A stretch of 48,112 nucleotides of DNA from Candidatus Woesearchaeota archaeon (lineage in GTDB: Archaea > Nanobdellota > Nanobdellia > Woesearchaeales > JAGVYU01): NCBI GenBank assembly GCA_018303105.1, contig JAGVYU010000012.1, forward strand, positions 1 to 48,112. Reading direction: 5' to 3'. The notes beneath the pieces were generated by a model. The model ran no database searches. It was not told the origin of the DNA and saw nothing but the letters and a program-made list of their open reading frames with translations. The number at the start of each line of letters is the position of its first letter. Position 1 is the first letter of the stretch. Made by a program: the position numbers and the translations under genes. This document shows, in pieces, positions 33,490 to 44,400 of the stretch.

Positions 33490-33645
33490 ATGCTTGATAC
33501 GAAGATTATGATTGCAGCGTACGTTATTGTTGTGCTCTATCTCATCCTGAGAGTATCAAGAAGGCAGCGCTTTAAGGAATATCACGCTGAACTGCACAAG
33601 ATTCTCAATAAGGAAGAATATAAAGTGAAAGGCCGGTTTGACTAA
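33490..33645 (+). CDS. 51-aa single-TM small protein (absent from the ORF track)
   Basis: ATG...TAA translates MLDTKIMIAAYVIVVLYLILRVSRRQRFKEYHAELHKILNKEEYKVKGRFD; TATA-like ACTATTTAAG upstream. Confidence 0.6.
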   Translation: MLDTKIMIAAYVIVVLYLILRVSRRQRFKEYHAELHKILNKEEYKVKGRFD

Positions 33646-34211
33646 AACTCAACCTTTACGTCCTTCTTATCAGATTCTGCCGCTTTGAACAACTGCTCAG
33701 AGGTATAACGCAGCATCCTTGCGATAAACACGTCCGGAATGCTCTGGATCCTGATGTTGTACGTATTCACGGAATCGTTATAAAACTCCCGGCGGTCAGC
33801 AAGCTCATTCTCAATACCTGAGATCCTGCCCTGCAGCTGGATGAAATTCTCGTTCGCTTTGAGATTCGGATAATTCTCAGCGACTGCGAAAATCGTCTTC
33901 AATGCTCCGGAGATGATATCATCAGCCCGTGCCTTCTGCGCAAGCGTCTTCGCCTTGAGGAAGTCCGTTCTTGCTTTCGTCAGCTCAGCCAATGTTGACT
34001 TTTCATGCTTCATGTACCCTTTAACGGAAGCGATCAGCTTCGGAAGCTCATCAGACCTCTGCTTGAGAAGCACATCAATATTCGCAAACGACTTCTTAAT
34101 GTCGTTCTTCAAACGGACAAGCGTATTGTATACGCCGATAAAAAACGCCAGTACTCCAATAACGACAAGCACGACAATCGCGCCAATGAAAATTCCAGTT
34201 CCTATAGCCAT
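33642..34211 (-). CDS. LemA family protein
   Basis: YNTLVRLKNDIKKSFANIDVLLKQRSDELPKLIASVKGYMKHEKSTLAELTKAR, AENYPNLKANENFIQLQGRISGIENELADRREFYNDSVNTYN. Confidence 0.93.
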   Translation of the reverse strand: MAIGTGIFIGAIVVLVVIGVLAFFIGVYNTLVRLKNDIKKSFANIDVLLKQRSDELPKLIASVKGYMKHEKSTLAELTKARTDFLKAKTLAQKARADDIISGALKTIFAVAENYPNLKANENFIQLQGRISGIENELADRREFYNDSVNTYNIRIQSIPDVFIARMLRYTSEQLFKAAESDKKDVKVEF

Positions 34212-34228
34212 AGTGTTCCTCCAAAATG

Positions 34229-34978
34229 CTAAAATAACCCGAAATATATAAGGATTACGGCGAGGCACGCTAAACTCAGCGCCGCCCCTCCATAAATAAA
34301 GAGATACACATTCCACGAAAGCGTTTTCAAAATATCTTTTTCCGGCTTGTCTGAGATGAAAAAAACACGCCCTCCCTTGCCTATCACAATATCTTCCTCA
34401 TTCTTTTGCCCCGTTCCCTCTTCCACATGGGGATTGTCCTGCGCGTAGCCGAGAACATACAGCGTATCTTCGGGAGCGATGTATGATTCTGTGAAACGCA
34501 TCGTCTTGTTCATTCCAAAAAAACTTTCAAAGGGTATCCGCTCGGTTTTAAGAAACTTCTGGACGCTCTTTGGCGGATCGATGCCAAGCCTCGACTCATA
34601 ACGGATATCCTTGGGTATCTCGATCTTGGCCCCTTGAGGGTCTACAAGGACAGAGCCTGTTTTGTCTCTGGCGAAAAACGGCGTTCCTTTGCTTCCCGAC
34701 CGTATGGTAACCCATCGGGAATGCTTTCCTGAGCTCCGGTATTCCTCAACGGCGTACGCATAGTACACGCAGGGTTTTCCCGACAGCGGGCTCGTAAGCA
34801 GGGTTTTTTTCGCGGGAGCAACAATGCCCTGCACCTCAACGGTGCCCATCGCTATCGACCTCACCGTTGACGTAGGCGTTGTTTCAATAAGGCGCTTGAG
34901 CTGCAGACGCGCAAATCCGTAATAAAAGCCGAAGAGGCCAAGACCAAACCCAACAAGAGCGTACATGATGCTTTCCAT
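34229..34978 (-). CDS. GIDE-domain (MUL1-like, no RING) membrane protein
   Basis: GTVEVQGIVAPAKKTLLTSPLSGKPCVYYAYAVEEY, FTESYIAPEDTLYVLGYA, TM helices at both ends; next to LemA. Confidence 0.8.
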   Translation of the reverse strand: MESIMYALVGFGLGLFGFYYGFARLQLKRLIETTPTSTVRSIAMGTVEVQGIVAPAKKTLLTSPLSGKPCVYYAYAVEEYRSSGKHSRWVTIRSGSKGTPFFARDKTGSVLVDPQGAKIEIPKDIRYESRLGIDPPKSVQKFLKTERIPFESFFGMNKTMRFTESYIAPEDTLYVLGYAQDNPHVEEGTGQKNEEDIVIGKGGRVFFISDKPEKDILKTLSWNVYLFIYGGAALSLACLAVILIYFGLF

Positions 34979-35010
34979 ACCGAATCCAGAGAAGAATCAA
35001 TTATTTAAAG

Positions 35011-35982
35011 TTATGTTCCCAATAATCCGCTCAGCATCGCCCGAATGACAAACCGAGTGATGAAGAAGAGCAAAAGTGAGAGCATTAAGAGCGGAAAAAT
35101 GAATGCGACACCTTCTTTTTCCTTGCCTTTGCTGATGAGCCCCAGGATGAAGCTCCCTAAAACGGCGGTTGTGCAGAGGGACACGACCGCATATAATATG
35201 ATGAAATCAATGCCAAGGCCTACCTGAGAAAACTGGATGGGAAGGTCAAGCGTTGTCTGCTCGGGAAGCGCTGCCGCGGCAAAATTTTTCGTGAGGACTT
35301 CCACAAGATAGCTGCTGAGCCCAAACAGAACTGGACTTGCTATGCCCGCCGCCACAAATATGAAGATTACATACATATTCACGGACGCTCCGATTTTCTT
35401 TTGGATGAGCTGCTGATTGCGAAGGTCTGCTGCGGTCTCATCAAGCAGCGACGCAAGCTCACCACCAGAGCGCAGCCCAGAGATCAGCAGTTCAACCGTG
35501 CGCAAGAGAAACACGCTTCTTACGCGCGTCGTCATATGCTGCAATGCTTCAGGAAGTTCCCTCCCGAGCGCAACTTCTTTGCCAACGCGGTTGAGCTCAT
35601 CCTGCAATGGCCCAAACTCCGGTCTTGCGCTGAGCAGTAATGCGCGATCTGTTGTGAATCCAGCGCGAAGATTGGATGCCATGAGCTGCAATGCATCAGG
35701 AAGCACGAGATCAATGAATTTTCCCTTTCGGTCCGCGCTGAGGAGTATCCAGAAGTAGAGTACGCATTGGAAGAACACAAAACTCAGGATGAAGAGGAAC
35801 GCCCAGTATACTCCCAATAGCGTTCCGCCAAAAAATGCGAAGACAAGTGAAAGCAATAGGGAAAAAACCAAAGTGAATCCGAGAAATCGAAGCCCCTCAA
35901 TGCGGATGTGCGCAAAGTGCAGCAGCTCGAGGAGATTCGCTCTTATTTGCTTCGGGTAGATGTGTGCGAGTGTTCGGTACAT
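35011..35982 (-). CDS. Type II/IV secretion system F-domain protein (TadC/FlaJ-like)
   Basis: DALQLMASNLRAGFTTDRALLLSARPEFGPLQDELNRVGKEVALGRELPEALQHMTTRV; TM helices. Confidence 0.85.
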   Translation of the reverse strand: MYRTLAHIYPKQIRANLLELLHFAHIRIEGLRFLGFTLVFSLLLSLVFAFFGGTLLGVYWAFLFILSFVFFQCVLYFWILLSADRKGKFIDLVLPDALQLMASNLRAGFTTDRALLLSARPEFGPLQDELNRVGKEVALGRELPEALQHMTTRVRSVFLLRTVELLISGLRSGGELASLLDETAADLRNQQLIQKKIGASVNMYVIFIFVAAGIASPVLFGLSSYLVEVLTKNFAAAALPEQTTLDLPIQFSQVGLGIDFIILYAVVSLCTTAVLGSFILGLISKGKEKEGVAFIFPLLMLSLLLFFITRFVIRAMLSGLLGT

Positions 35983-35983
35983 G

Positions 35984-36862
35984 TTAGTTGATGAGTGTTG
36001 GCCTCCTGCTGCGGATCATACCAAGGAACATGACCTGGAAAAACAAGACCATGCCGTAGAGGCCCCAGAAGATCATTTGCGCCGCGAATTCGTCGAGCGC
36101 TATGAAGCTGCTGAGGATAATAAGAAACGTCATCCCTAAGGCAGGGAGGATAATTGCGATGAGCATGTAAAACATGGCTAAGGGATTTAATGTGGATCCA
36201 TAGTGCTCAATTTCGAGCAGCTGTTCCCTGGAGAGGGTTTCTATAGCTTCTTTGAGCACGCTTTCTATCGGAGCCCCGGCTTTCATCCCGTCTGCGATCT
36301 GCCACAGCGCCCTGCGGAAATAGATGCTGGGATTTTCCTGTCCGAGCTGCTCAAGGACATCAACCTCAGGCAGTCCGGAGTTTATTTTGCGCACGGCCCG
36401 CTTAAACTCGACAGAGACCTCTCCATACTGCTCCGTGCTGATCGCGACGAGGACATTGAACAAGGGAACTCCCGACCTTACCTGAATCAGAATCGTGCGC
36501 AATGCTCCTAAGAGGTTGCGCTCAATGCCCTTGATCCTGCGGGCGGCGATGAGCCTCGGGTAGTAGAGCTGCTGCATGAACACAATGCAGGAGAAGGCAA
36601 GCGCGACAAAGATGCCCAAAATATAATTTCCCTGCTTCGCGAAGAGGAGTGTGAGCACGGCGCCAAAAAAGATGAAGAGCGTCGTTGTTGCGGCAAGGCA
36701 CTGCGCGAGATAACCCCGTGCGGATATGGAAAGTTCCGCCTGCAGCAGATTAAGCTTGAGGAATGGGAAAAAATTCAGCAGCAGGTCCGCTGGTCCCATG
36801 AACAAACTTGATGTTTTTTCAAGGAGTGCCGGCGGCAGAAGTGAGAAGGGAATGCGTACCAT
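35984..36862 (-). CDS. Type II/IV secretion system F-domain protein (TadB/FlaJ-like)
   Basis: LLGALRTILIQVRSGVPLFNVLVAISTEQYGEVSVEFKRAVRKINSGLPEVDVLEQL; TM helices. Confidence 0.85.
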   Translation of the reverse strand: MVRIPFSLLPPALLEKTSSLFMGPADLLLNFFPFLKLNLLQAELSISARGYLAQCLAATTTLFIFFGAVLTLLFAKQGNYILGIFVALAFSCIVFMQQLYYPRLIAARRIKGIERNLLGALRTILIQVRSGVPLFNVLVAISTEQYGEVSVEFKRAVRKINSGLPEVDVLEQLGQENPSIYFRRALWQIADGMKAGAPIESVLKEAIETLSREQLLEIEHYGSTLNPLAMFYMLIAIILPALGMTFLIILSSFIALDEFAAQMIFWGLYGMVLFFQVMFLGMIRSRRPTLIN

Positions 36863-36864
36863 GG

Positions 36865-38370
36865 TTATCCTAGAACTTTCTTCAGGGGTGTGTTTTTTGT
36901 TGCTGCCTCAACAATCATAGCGGAGTCAAGATAGTATTGCTTCATGATCTTTCCGACGTCCGCGATCGTGCGCAGATTGTTTTTGACCATCCAGTTAAGG
37001 ATTTTTTCTTTCGCCGCAAGGTCTTTCGTGATCTCCTGCATGCTCATGCCCGTGTGCCTGCTGAGCTGCTCATAGAGGTGCAGGCGGTCTCCATGAGCGA
37101 CGATCGAGTCATTGCTTGCCTTCCACCGGTAGAGCAGATTTGGCTTTGCCGAGACTTTGCCTTCATCATCCGTGGTTATGAATTCCCCGATTTGGAAGAC
37201 CCTTCGGATGCCCTGCCTGCGGTCTCGAAACATGACCACGTTAAGATGCACAGCGCTGAGCAAGTTTGCGGGAACGCTGATGGGGGGATTGACAATCCTG
37301 CTGATCGTTTCCGTCATGCTGTCCGCATGGAGTGTGGCATACACGCTATGCCCCGTGTGCATCGCTTCAAACAGCACTTCAGCGTCGCGCGCTTTTCGAA
37401 CCTCTCCCAGAATGATTCTATCCGGCCTCATGCGCAGCGCGTTGATGAGCAAGTCGAGCATCGAAACTTCTCCTTTTCCTTCAGGATTTGGCTGCCGCGT
37501 CGTGAGCGGACACCAGAAAAGATGCTCAGGAAGCTGCAATTCACGCGCGTCCTCAACGGTGAGGATACGATGGTTATACGGGATAAAGGGCAAACAGACT
37601 CCCAGCATTGATGTTTTTCCTGATCCTGTGCCTCCGCTTACGAGGATGTTCATCTCGTACTGCATCGCAAGCCAGATCAGCGCGAAGACCTCTGCAGAGC
37701 ATGTCTTGCTTGTGATAAAATCGGTTACGGTCCACGGATCTCGGGCGAATTTTCTGATCGTTATCGTATTGCCTTTATTAGACACGGGATAGAGCACCGC
37801 GTTCGCGCGATCCCCTGAGACAAGGTGTGCATCCAGCAGGGGAGTAAGCGTTGTTATTTGCCTGCCGACGCGCCGCGCGATGATGTTGGAGTAGTTCTGA
37901 ATTTTTGCTTCCGTGTCAACGATGATGTTCGTGAGGAGCCATCCGTACTTGCGGTGGTACACACGCACGGGCTCTGATGCTGAGTTGATGATGATCTCTT
38001 CAAGATGTTCATCCTGGAGTAAGAACTCAAGCCTTCCAAGCCCGAGCATCTCATGGAGGAGATGGGCAATGAGATATTTGCGCACTTTTTCCGCAAGATT
38101 CGGGAGTTTCTGCATAAGGATTACATTGGCTTTCTCCATGAATGTTGCCTTAAGTTTTGCAATAATCTTGGGGTCAAGGATCTCTTTGGAGCTGATCGTC
38201 ACTTGCTCAATAAGCTCATTCCTGACCTCATCAAGCATTGCGTTCGTCGCAACTCCGATCGTCACAAGCACGAGCTCATACTCAGGGATCAGTCCTGGGC
38301 CTCCTGTGATCACAACAGGCAGCTCAATCCCTTCTGCATTGATCTTGTACGTTTCGAGTTGCTTTCTCAT
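36865..38370 (-). CDS. Type II/IV secretion ATPase (TadA/VirB11/PilT superfamily)
   Basis: ILVSGGTGSGKTSMLGVCLPFIPYNHRILTVEDARELQLPEH, RPDRIILGEVRKARDAEVLFEAMHTGHSVYATLHADS. Confidence 0.95.
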   Translation of the reverse strand: MRKQLETYKINAEGIELPVVITGGPGLIPEYELVLVTIGVATNAMLDEVRNELIEQVTISSKEILDPKIIAKLKATFMEKANVILMQKLPNLAEKVRKYLIAHLLHEMLGLGRLEFLLQDEHLEEIIINSASEPVRVYHRKYGWLLTNIIVDTEAKIQNYSNIIARRVGRQITTLTPLLDAHLVSGDRANAVLYPVSNKGNTITIRKFARDPWTVTDFITSKTCSAEVFALIWLAMQYEMNILVSGGTGSGKTSMLGVCLPFIPYNHRILTVEDARELQLPEHLFWCPLTTRQPNPEGKGEVSMLDLLINALRMRPDRIILGEVRKARDAEVLFEAMHTGHSVYATLHADSMTETISRIVNPPISVPANLLSAVHLNVVMFRDRRQGIRRVFQIGEFITTDDEGKVSAKPNLLYRWKASNDSIVAHGDRLHLYEQLSRHTGMSMQEITKDLAAKEKILNWMVKNNLRTIADVGKIMKQYYLDSAMIVEAATKNTPLKKVLG

Positions 38371-39263
38371 CGTTTTTCCTCTGGCAGGTGAAGCTCGATT
38401 TGGCCGGATGCGCTATATTTAATTTTCACAAGGTCATGCTCCTCGAGCACCTTTGCCCAATACTCAGCCTGGTGTTGGCTGATTTTAAAGAAGAGGATGA
38501 TATCGGGGAGATGGAGCACTTTTTTTTGCCGCAGCACAGTATAGAGGCGGTCCAGGTCCGTCTCAAATTCCTTGCTTTGAAGCGATTTCTCGCTGATCGT
38601 TACCTGAGCATCTTCTGCCGTTCGTTGGGGAGCCACGTTAATGCCCTTGACGAGGCTCTGTTGTTCCGCGCTCAGTTGTTCACGCTCGCTGGGCAAGCTG
38701 AGCGGTTCGTGCACTGCGCGGGGAGGCAGTGCTTTGATGAAGAGCACGACTCCAGCCACAGTAATCAACGCAGGAAGCGCGATGAGTGCTATGGGAAATA
38801 TGAAATACGCGGCGACAGATCCGCAGATTCCCAAGAGAATGAGGAATAGCGCTGCGTTCCGGCGCTGATTTGGTGGGGGGGGTATTGATTTTGTCTCAGG
38901 TTTTGGTTTCTCTTTTTTTGGCCGAGTGAAAAAAAACAGTAGAACAATAATCACGAGAAACACAACGAGGCCAAGCGTGATGAGGAGTGAAGGATCCTGG
39001 GCGAGGATGTTTAAATGGGTTGTGAACACGTATGCCGCTCCCCCTGCAAGGAGGAGAACAAGGACGAGGAGAATTCCCAGAAATGACCCCTTGCGTTTTC
39101 TTTTTTCCGTAATTGGTTTTGCGGGGACGTGCACGGGGGTCACTGGCGGCATAACCACGGGCTTGGTCAGTGTTGTCAGAGTTGAATGGCTCGTCTTTTT
39201 CTGCGTTGCCCGGTCAGGCGCTGGAATACGCAGGGATTTTGCCTTCTTAAGCTTCCTGGGCAT
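38367..39263 (-). CDS. Membrane protein with C-terminal wHTH-like domain, in the pilus operon
   Basis: Four or more hydrophobic segments, then a cytosolic VLHLPDIILFFKISQHQAEYWAKVLEEHDLVKIKYSASGQIELHLP winged-helix-like end; 4-nt overlap with the ATPase gene. Confidence 0.7.
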   Translation of the reverse strand: MPRKLKKAKSLRIPAPDRATQKKTSHSTLTTLTKPVVMPPVTPVHVPAKPITEKRKRKGSFLGILLVLVLLLAGGAAYVFTTHLNILAQDPSLLITLGLVVFLVIIVLLFFFTRPKKEKPKPETKSIPPPPNQRRNAALFLILLGICGSVAAYFIFPIALIALPALITVAGVVLFIKALPPRAVHEPLSLPSEREQLSAEQQSLVKGINVAPQRTAEDAQVTISEKSLQSKEFETDLDRLYTVLRQKKVLHLPDIILFFKISQHQAEYWAKVLEEHDLVKIKYSASGQIELHLPEEKR

Positions 39264-39321
39264 AGCGCATTGCAGGGCGACGTGGTTTTTAAACTTGTGT
39301 CGTAATCCTGAAATAGTGAAG

Positions 39322-40068
39322 TCAGCGGCGATATTTGAACACGAGGTATACCGCAACCCCGACAAAAAGGAGGACAAATGTGATGATGGCTACCGTTTGC
39401 TGGTCAACTTCAATGTCCCGTCGCATTTCTGGCGTTCGTCCTGCTAATACTTCTCCGGTATCAGCGTCTACATATGAATGCGCGCCGTCCTTATGGGTAA
39501 CGTCATAGATGAGGCGATATCCGTCATCTATGGGAAGGATCGCGAGTTCGCTGTCTGGAATTTGTTCAGGGGGTATATCGGGAGTGATGTCTTCTAAGAC
39601 AACGGGGGCATACCATCTCGAGACAATAGCGTAAATCTCACTGTCCGTGAATTCAAGTGCCCCCTGAAATGTGCCAATGATCGGGATGTTGTAGCAGTAC
39701 TGGCTTTCTCCGAGAAAAGACACGGTTTTAGGGATATCGACTGTCGTCACCATAGCTAATGCATCGTACTGCTCGATGCGCAGGTCCTCTTCATTGCGCT
39801 CGAGAAAGTCATTTGCCCGCGCAACGTAGTTTGCTGGAGTGAGCGTGGGGTCCACCAATGGCTGTATTCCCTCATATCCTTCTTTGACAATGCGGCGGAC
39901 GTATGCATCTCCTTGATTCGTGTCCGTTGCTTTCCACACGTCCCCATCGAGAAGAATCGTATTATCAGGCCCAACTTCAGGAATATCCCAGCCGCTGAAT
40001 TCACATGTGATTGCTGAGCTTACTGGCGTAATCAGGATCATCATCGTAAAAAGGAGTGCATACTTCAT
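39322..40068 (-). CDS. Secreted/membrane-anchored hypothetical protein, PepSY-like C-terminal segment
   Basis: Signal peptide MKYALLFTMMILITPVSSA; DDGYRLIYDVTHKDGAHSYVDADTGEVLAGR; C-terminal TM. Confidence 0.65.
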   Translation of the reverse strand: MKYALLFTMMILITPVSSAITCEFSGWDIPEVGPDNTILLDGDVWKATDTNQGDAYVRRIVKEGYEGIQPLVDPTLTPANYVARANDFLERNEEDLRIEQYDALAMVTTVDIPKTVSFLGESQYCYNIPIIGTFQGALEFTDSEIYAIVSRWYAPVVLEDITPDIPPEQIPDSELAILPIDDGYRLIYDVTHKDGAHSYVDADTGEVLAGRTPEMRRDIEVDQQTVAIITFVLLFVGVAVYLVFKYRR

Positions 40069-40160
40069 TTCACACAAACCGCAAAGGCAGTTTATTAATT
40101 CTTATAATTACTCTGAGATAGTGTCGTAACTTTAAATACTGAGCAGCATCCTGTTGCGTC

Positions 40161-40574
40161 ATGCATCGGGGACAAGTGAGTTTGGAGTATCTTGCAGTCT
40201 TGGGATTCGTCATGGTCATCATTATTGCCATGATGGCCATATCGCAGTTCTACGCGCGGGACGTGACCGACCAGGTGATTATCAACCAAATAGACCGCCT
40301 GGCGAAAGAGATTGTGGATACCGCGGAAGAAGTGTACTACTTGGGGGCTCCGAGCCGTGAGACCGTACTCGCCTATATTCCCGAAAAGGTGGATGCGATC
40401 ATCGTGAATGGCACTGAGATCGTGTTCTCGGTCCGAATGCAAGAAGGCGTAAATGATATTGGCTACCCCGCCCAGGTAAATCTCAGCGGGTCCATCAACG
40501 CTTCTCAAGGGTTGCGCGCCGTCATCATCGAGGCAAGGGAGGGATATGTTTGGATCAACGGGTCCACAAAGTAA
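40161..40574 (+). CDS. Archaeal type IV pilin-like protein (class III signal peptide)
   Basis: MHRGQVSLEYLAVLGFVMVIIIAMMAIS: G|QxSxE motif then an H-domain. Confidence 0.88.
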   Translation: MHRGQVSLEYLAVLGFVMVIIIAMMAISQFYARDVTDQVIINQIDRLAKEIVDTAEEVYYLGAPSRETVLAYIPEKVDAIIVNGTEIVFSVRMQEGVNDIGYPAQVNLSGSINASQGLRAVIIEAREGYVWINGSTK

Positions 40575-40948
40575 AAGGCCAGGTTGCCCTCGAGTTTATT
40601 ATGATGGTGTCCTTCATGCTCGTGGCATTTATTGTGATCATGACGCTTATATTTTGGCAGCAGGAGCAGACACACAGGAAGGAAGAGCAGCTTATTCTTG
40701 AGGATACTGCATCGATGATCCAGGTTGAGATTCTGACTGCGGAAAAAGTGAGCGAGGGGTATGCACGTACGTTCATAATCCCTGCGTCGCTGCAGGGTGC
40801 GCCGTATACCGTTGGACAAGACAATCATACCGTTATCGTATCCACGCAGCAGTACAGCGTGAGTAAGCGGATTCCTGAAGTGCATGGGGAATTAAGATTC
40901 GGTCTAAACAGTATTCGAACGGGAAATGGAACGATCTATGTTAATTAA
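40550..40948 (+). CDS. Archaeal type IV pilin-like protein
   Basis: KVKGQVALEFIMMVSFMLVAFIVIMTLIFW; TTG start likely; overlaps the previous pilin gene. Confidence 0.8.
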   Translation: MDQRVHKVKGQVALEFIMMVSFMLVAFIVIMTLIFWQQEQTHRKEEQLILEDTASMIQVEILTAEKVSEGYARTFIIPASLQGAPYTVGQDNHTVIVSTQQYSVSKRIPEVHGELRFGLNSIRTGNGTIYVN

Positions 40949-41444
40949 GCGCGCGCAGATCTGGAGCCTTGATCTCTTCATAGCAATAAGCATGATGATG
41001 ATCACGGTAGCGATTTTTTTCGTTCTGAGCATCAACATGAGCGAGCGTTCAGATTCAGGGATTGTGACGCTTCTTGAAGACGGTAAAGCGATCTCGAACT
41101 TTGCCGTGGGCACGGGTTCTCCAGATGGATGGACGCTGCAAAATATGCAGGCCATCGGAGTAACGGATGGGCAGAGGCGTTTAAACACAACGAAGCTTGC
41201 GCAGTGGGAACAGCTTGCGCAAGATGAGTACAATCTGACAAAGCGCCTGCTTTCCACGGACAGTGATTACTACATCCGCTTCATGAATCGGGAGAATACG
41301 TTCATAACAATCGAAGGCAGTGATGGCTTTGGCAAACCCGGAACGACAAATGAAACTCTGTATAAGGAGGGATCTATCGCAAAAATCCAGAGATTTATGG
41401 TATACAATAAGAGCATTGTCAGCATGGTGATCTACGTATGGTAA
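40938..41444 (+). CDS. Pseudopilin-like protein
   Basis: MLIKRAQIWSLDLFIAISMMMITVAIFFVLSI N-terminal helix; same strand, overlapping both neighbours. Confidence 0.7.
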   Translation: MLIKRAQIWSLDLFIAISMMMITVAIFFVLSINMSERSDSGIVTLLEDGKAISNFAVGTGSPDGWTLQNMQAIGVTDGQRRLNTTKLAQWEQLAQDEYNLTKRLLSTDSDYYIRFMNRENTFITIEGSDGFGKPGTTNETLYKEGSIAKIQRFMVYNKSIVSMVIYVW

Positions 41445-44400
41445 AAAAAGCGTTTTTCTTCAGCTTTGACGCATTGATTGCCATTAGCATTATGCTCGCA
41501 GTGTTATACGCGGCGTCGCTCATCTATATCTCAAACAGGAGTGACGTGCAGCAAGTGTACTACGCTCAGGACCTTGTTGAAATTTTCTCTTCCGTATCCA
41601 TGCAGGAGATCAATAATTCCCAGGTTGCCGTAATCCTTCAGCAGCATAACCTCACCGAGTACAATTTGACCGTGCTCGAGCAGATCGGCCGTTTTTGGGC
41701 TGTTGGTGACGTGCAAACCGCACGAAATCTTTCAGAATATTTGCTGGGATCGCTCATTCCTGTCCAGTTTGGATATGCGCTTGTCGCTGGAAACGATGTT
41801 ATCTTTGAAACCGACACTCCCCTGAGAAACCAGCTTTCCAGCGCGAAGCAGATGGTTTCCGGACTGGAGTCAGGGCACGCCATTGAGGGTAAAAGTGCTC
41901 GTCTTTTTCTGAAAGATATTAACGCGAAGCAGGATGCCGCGTACGCGTATTTTGGAGGATATGAGGGGGATGGGAATCTTACGAAACTGCTCTATTTGCC
42001 GGCAGACTTTTTTAACATCCAATCCGCGTATTTTGAGGTGAACAACGGGGCAGCGTTTGATCTGTATGTTAATGGGAATTATAGTGGAACGTATAATGCG
42101 ACGAATGCCTCGCTCGGCGCAAACAAGTGGTATCTTGACTCTATGTACTTCAGCAACTTCGCACCCGACCAAAACCTCGTTGAGCTGAGGTTTGCAAAAA
42201 CGAGCAGCAATTATATCGGCGGTGGGTATTTGAAGGTGGAGTTTTCAACGTCCGAGATTGACACATCACAAGTGATCTACGAGAATGGTCTTGCAACGCA
42301 AGTGTTCGATCTTCCCGGCATTGATGGAGTGATTAATCTGTATACCTCTCTGTATATTCCTGGAAATCTCACGAGCATGCAGGTGCAGCTTCATTATTAT
42401 GCGAATCACAGCGACGCTTTTCAAAGCCCGTTCTTTCTCAGGATAGGAAATACGACGGTGTTTGAGGATACGAATTCCACCGTCGTGCAGCTAAGAACCC
42501 TCACAGACGCTGAGCTCTCCATGCTCGATTACGGACAATTCTCAAGGCACACTGTTCCCGTACGGTTAGGCTTTAGCAATTTATCATCGCAGGAAATCGT
42601 AATCGGTGGCTATCAGGGAGACTCTGTGCTCATTACGGACGTGAGCGGCAGCATGAATGAATGCGACATCGATAAGACGGGATTTTCCGCGCTGACGTGC
42701 CCTTCAGATGGCTCTGATCCCGACGCGGAGCGCTTAGAAACAGCAAAGTTCGTGGACAAGGACTTTATTGATCGCATCGTCAATATTTCAGGGAATCGTG
42801 TTGGACTCGTGAGTTATTCATCAGTCTTAGAGGAGTATATGAACCTGAGCGATAATGCAATTCAGCTCAAAAACCATATTGACAGCTACGTCCCGCTTTC
42901 GGCAACGTGCATCTCCTGCGGTATTTACCAGGCGACGCAAGTGCTCATTAGAGATAATACGAAGCCCCTTCATGATGATATATGGAAATACACAAACGCG
43001 TATCAATTTACGGCGCCTCCGGCGAATTGGTATGATCAGAGTTACAACGACTCCTTATGGCCTTCTGGAAAAACCGTGCTGGGTTTTGGAGGAGTTGATA
43101 CCTCAATCAATAATGCGCTCCATCCGGATCTTTGGGATATGGCGCAGGATCATCCGGAGCCCATTGATTTTTCTTCCGGGATGAATAGCACGGCAAACTC
43201 GTTTGGTTTTTCAGCCGCGGCTTCCATTGCGACTCCTCTTCTCAATATGCACTTTGATGGCCCTTCGCTTTTAGGCTGGACGTCCTCCGGAGCCGTGCAG
43301 GCATCGGCGCTCATCGAAAACGCGACGGTTCTGCTCCTCGACGATTTCGAATCCTACTATACCTCCACTACGCAGATCAATGGCAATAGTATTAACCGCT
43401 CTCCGGGATACTGGATTACGAATGATGCCGGCCAGGAGGTATATATTTTCGCGAATGACCCCGGATATGCAGCGTACAGCCCGACGGATGTTCTTGTGTT
43501 TAGGGATATGGACAGCTATGGCTATATCCGGAGAACGTTTAATCTTTTAGGATACGCGCGGGCAAACCTCACGTATGCATGGAGATTGAGCGGCGAGAAT
43601 GACCTTGGGGATTATGGAGATGTTCGCATTAATGACGGATCATGGCAGACGCTGCGCCAATATGCGGGAAACATTGACGACGATGATCAGTATCACAACG
43701 CGTCCCACGACCTGAGCAGTTATGTGATGAGGGATCCGTTCTACGTGCAATTCGGAGCGTACTCATATTCCTCATTCAGTCAAAATGGGGATTTGGAGCG
43801 CTTCTATGTTGAGGATATTCGCTTTACGGGAGTCAAGGATTATTTTGGCATGCGTGACTACTGGATTGTTGATTCCAATGGCGGCAGTTCAGGATCGCTC
43901 AACCAGTCCTTTTCCGTTCCCGATGAGACAATTACGAAGGTAACATTCTCCTTTAATCATAGTGTCAACGCAGCGCTGTTTAATGGAACCGCAAACCCGT
44001 ACTGCAGCCTCAAGCATCCTTCAGGAGAATCCACACTCTGGTCCGCATCATGGACGCAGGCATCCCATCCCCAAAACGGGCCAATCCAGGAAACATTTGA
44101 CATCACATCATATGTCACAAACACGTCATATCTGTACGCTATTGAGTGCGGCGCGTCTGTGACAAGCGGCTCGGGAAGAACGATTGTCGCATTTGATGAT
44201 CTGAGCATTCTTGTTAACTACACCTCCACGGGGAATGACGGCTGGGATTGGGCGCGGGGAAACGAAACATACGGAAGCACAGGAGATGATGGTGCCCCAG
44301 GAGATCATGATATGACTGCGCACTATGATCCCTCCGCAAAATCAGACGGCGTGACAACGGATGGCTCAAAACGTGTGCAAGTGGACATCGGAGGAGTGCA

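Noticed and set aside
36937-37792. Plus-strand 224- and 211-aa ORFs opposite the secretion ATPase
   Set aside because: Shadow ORFs of a convincing ATPase with Walker motifs.
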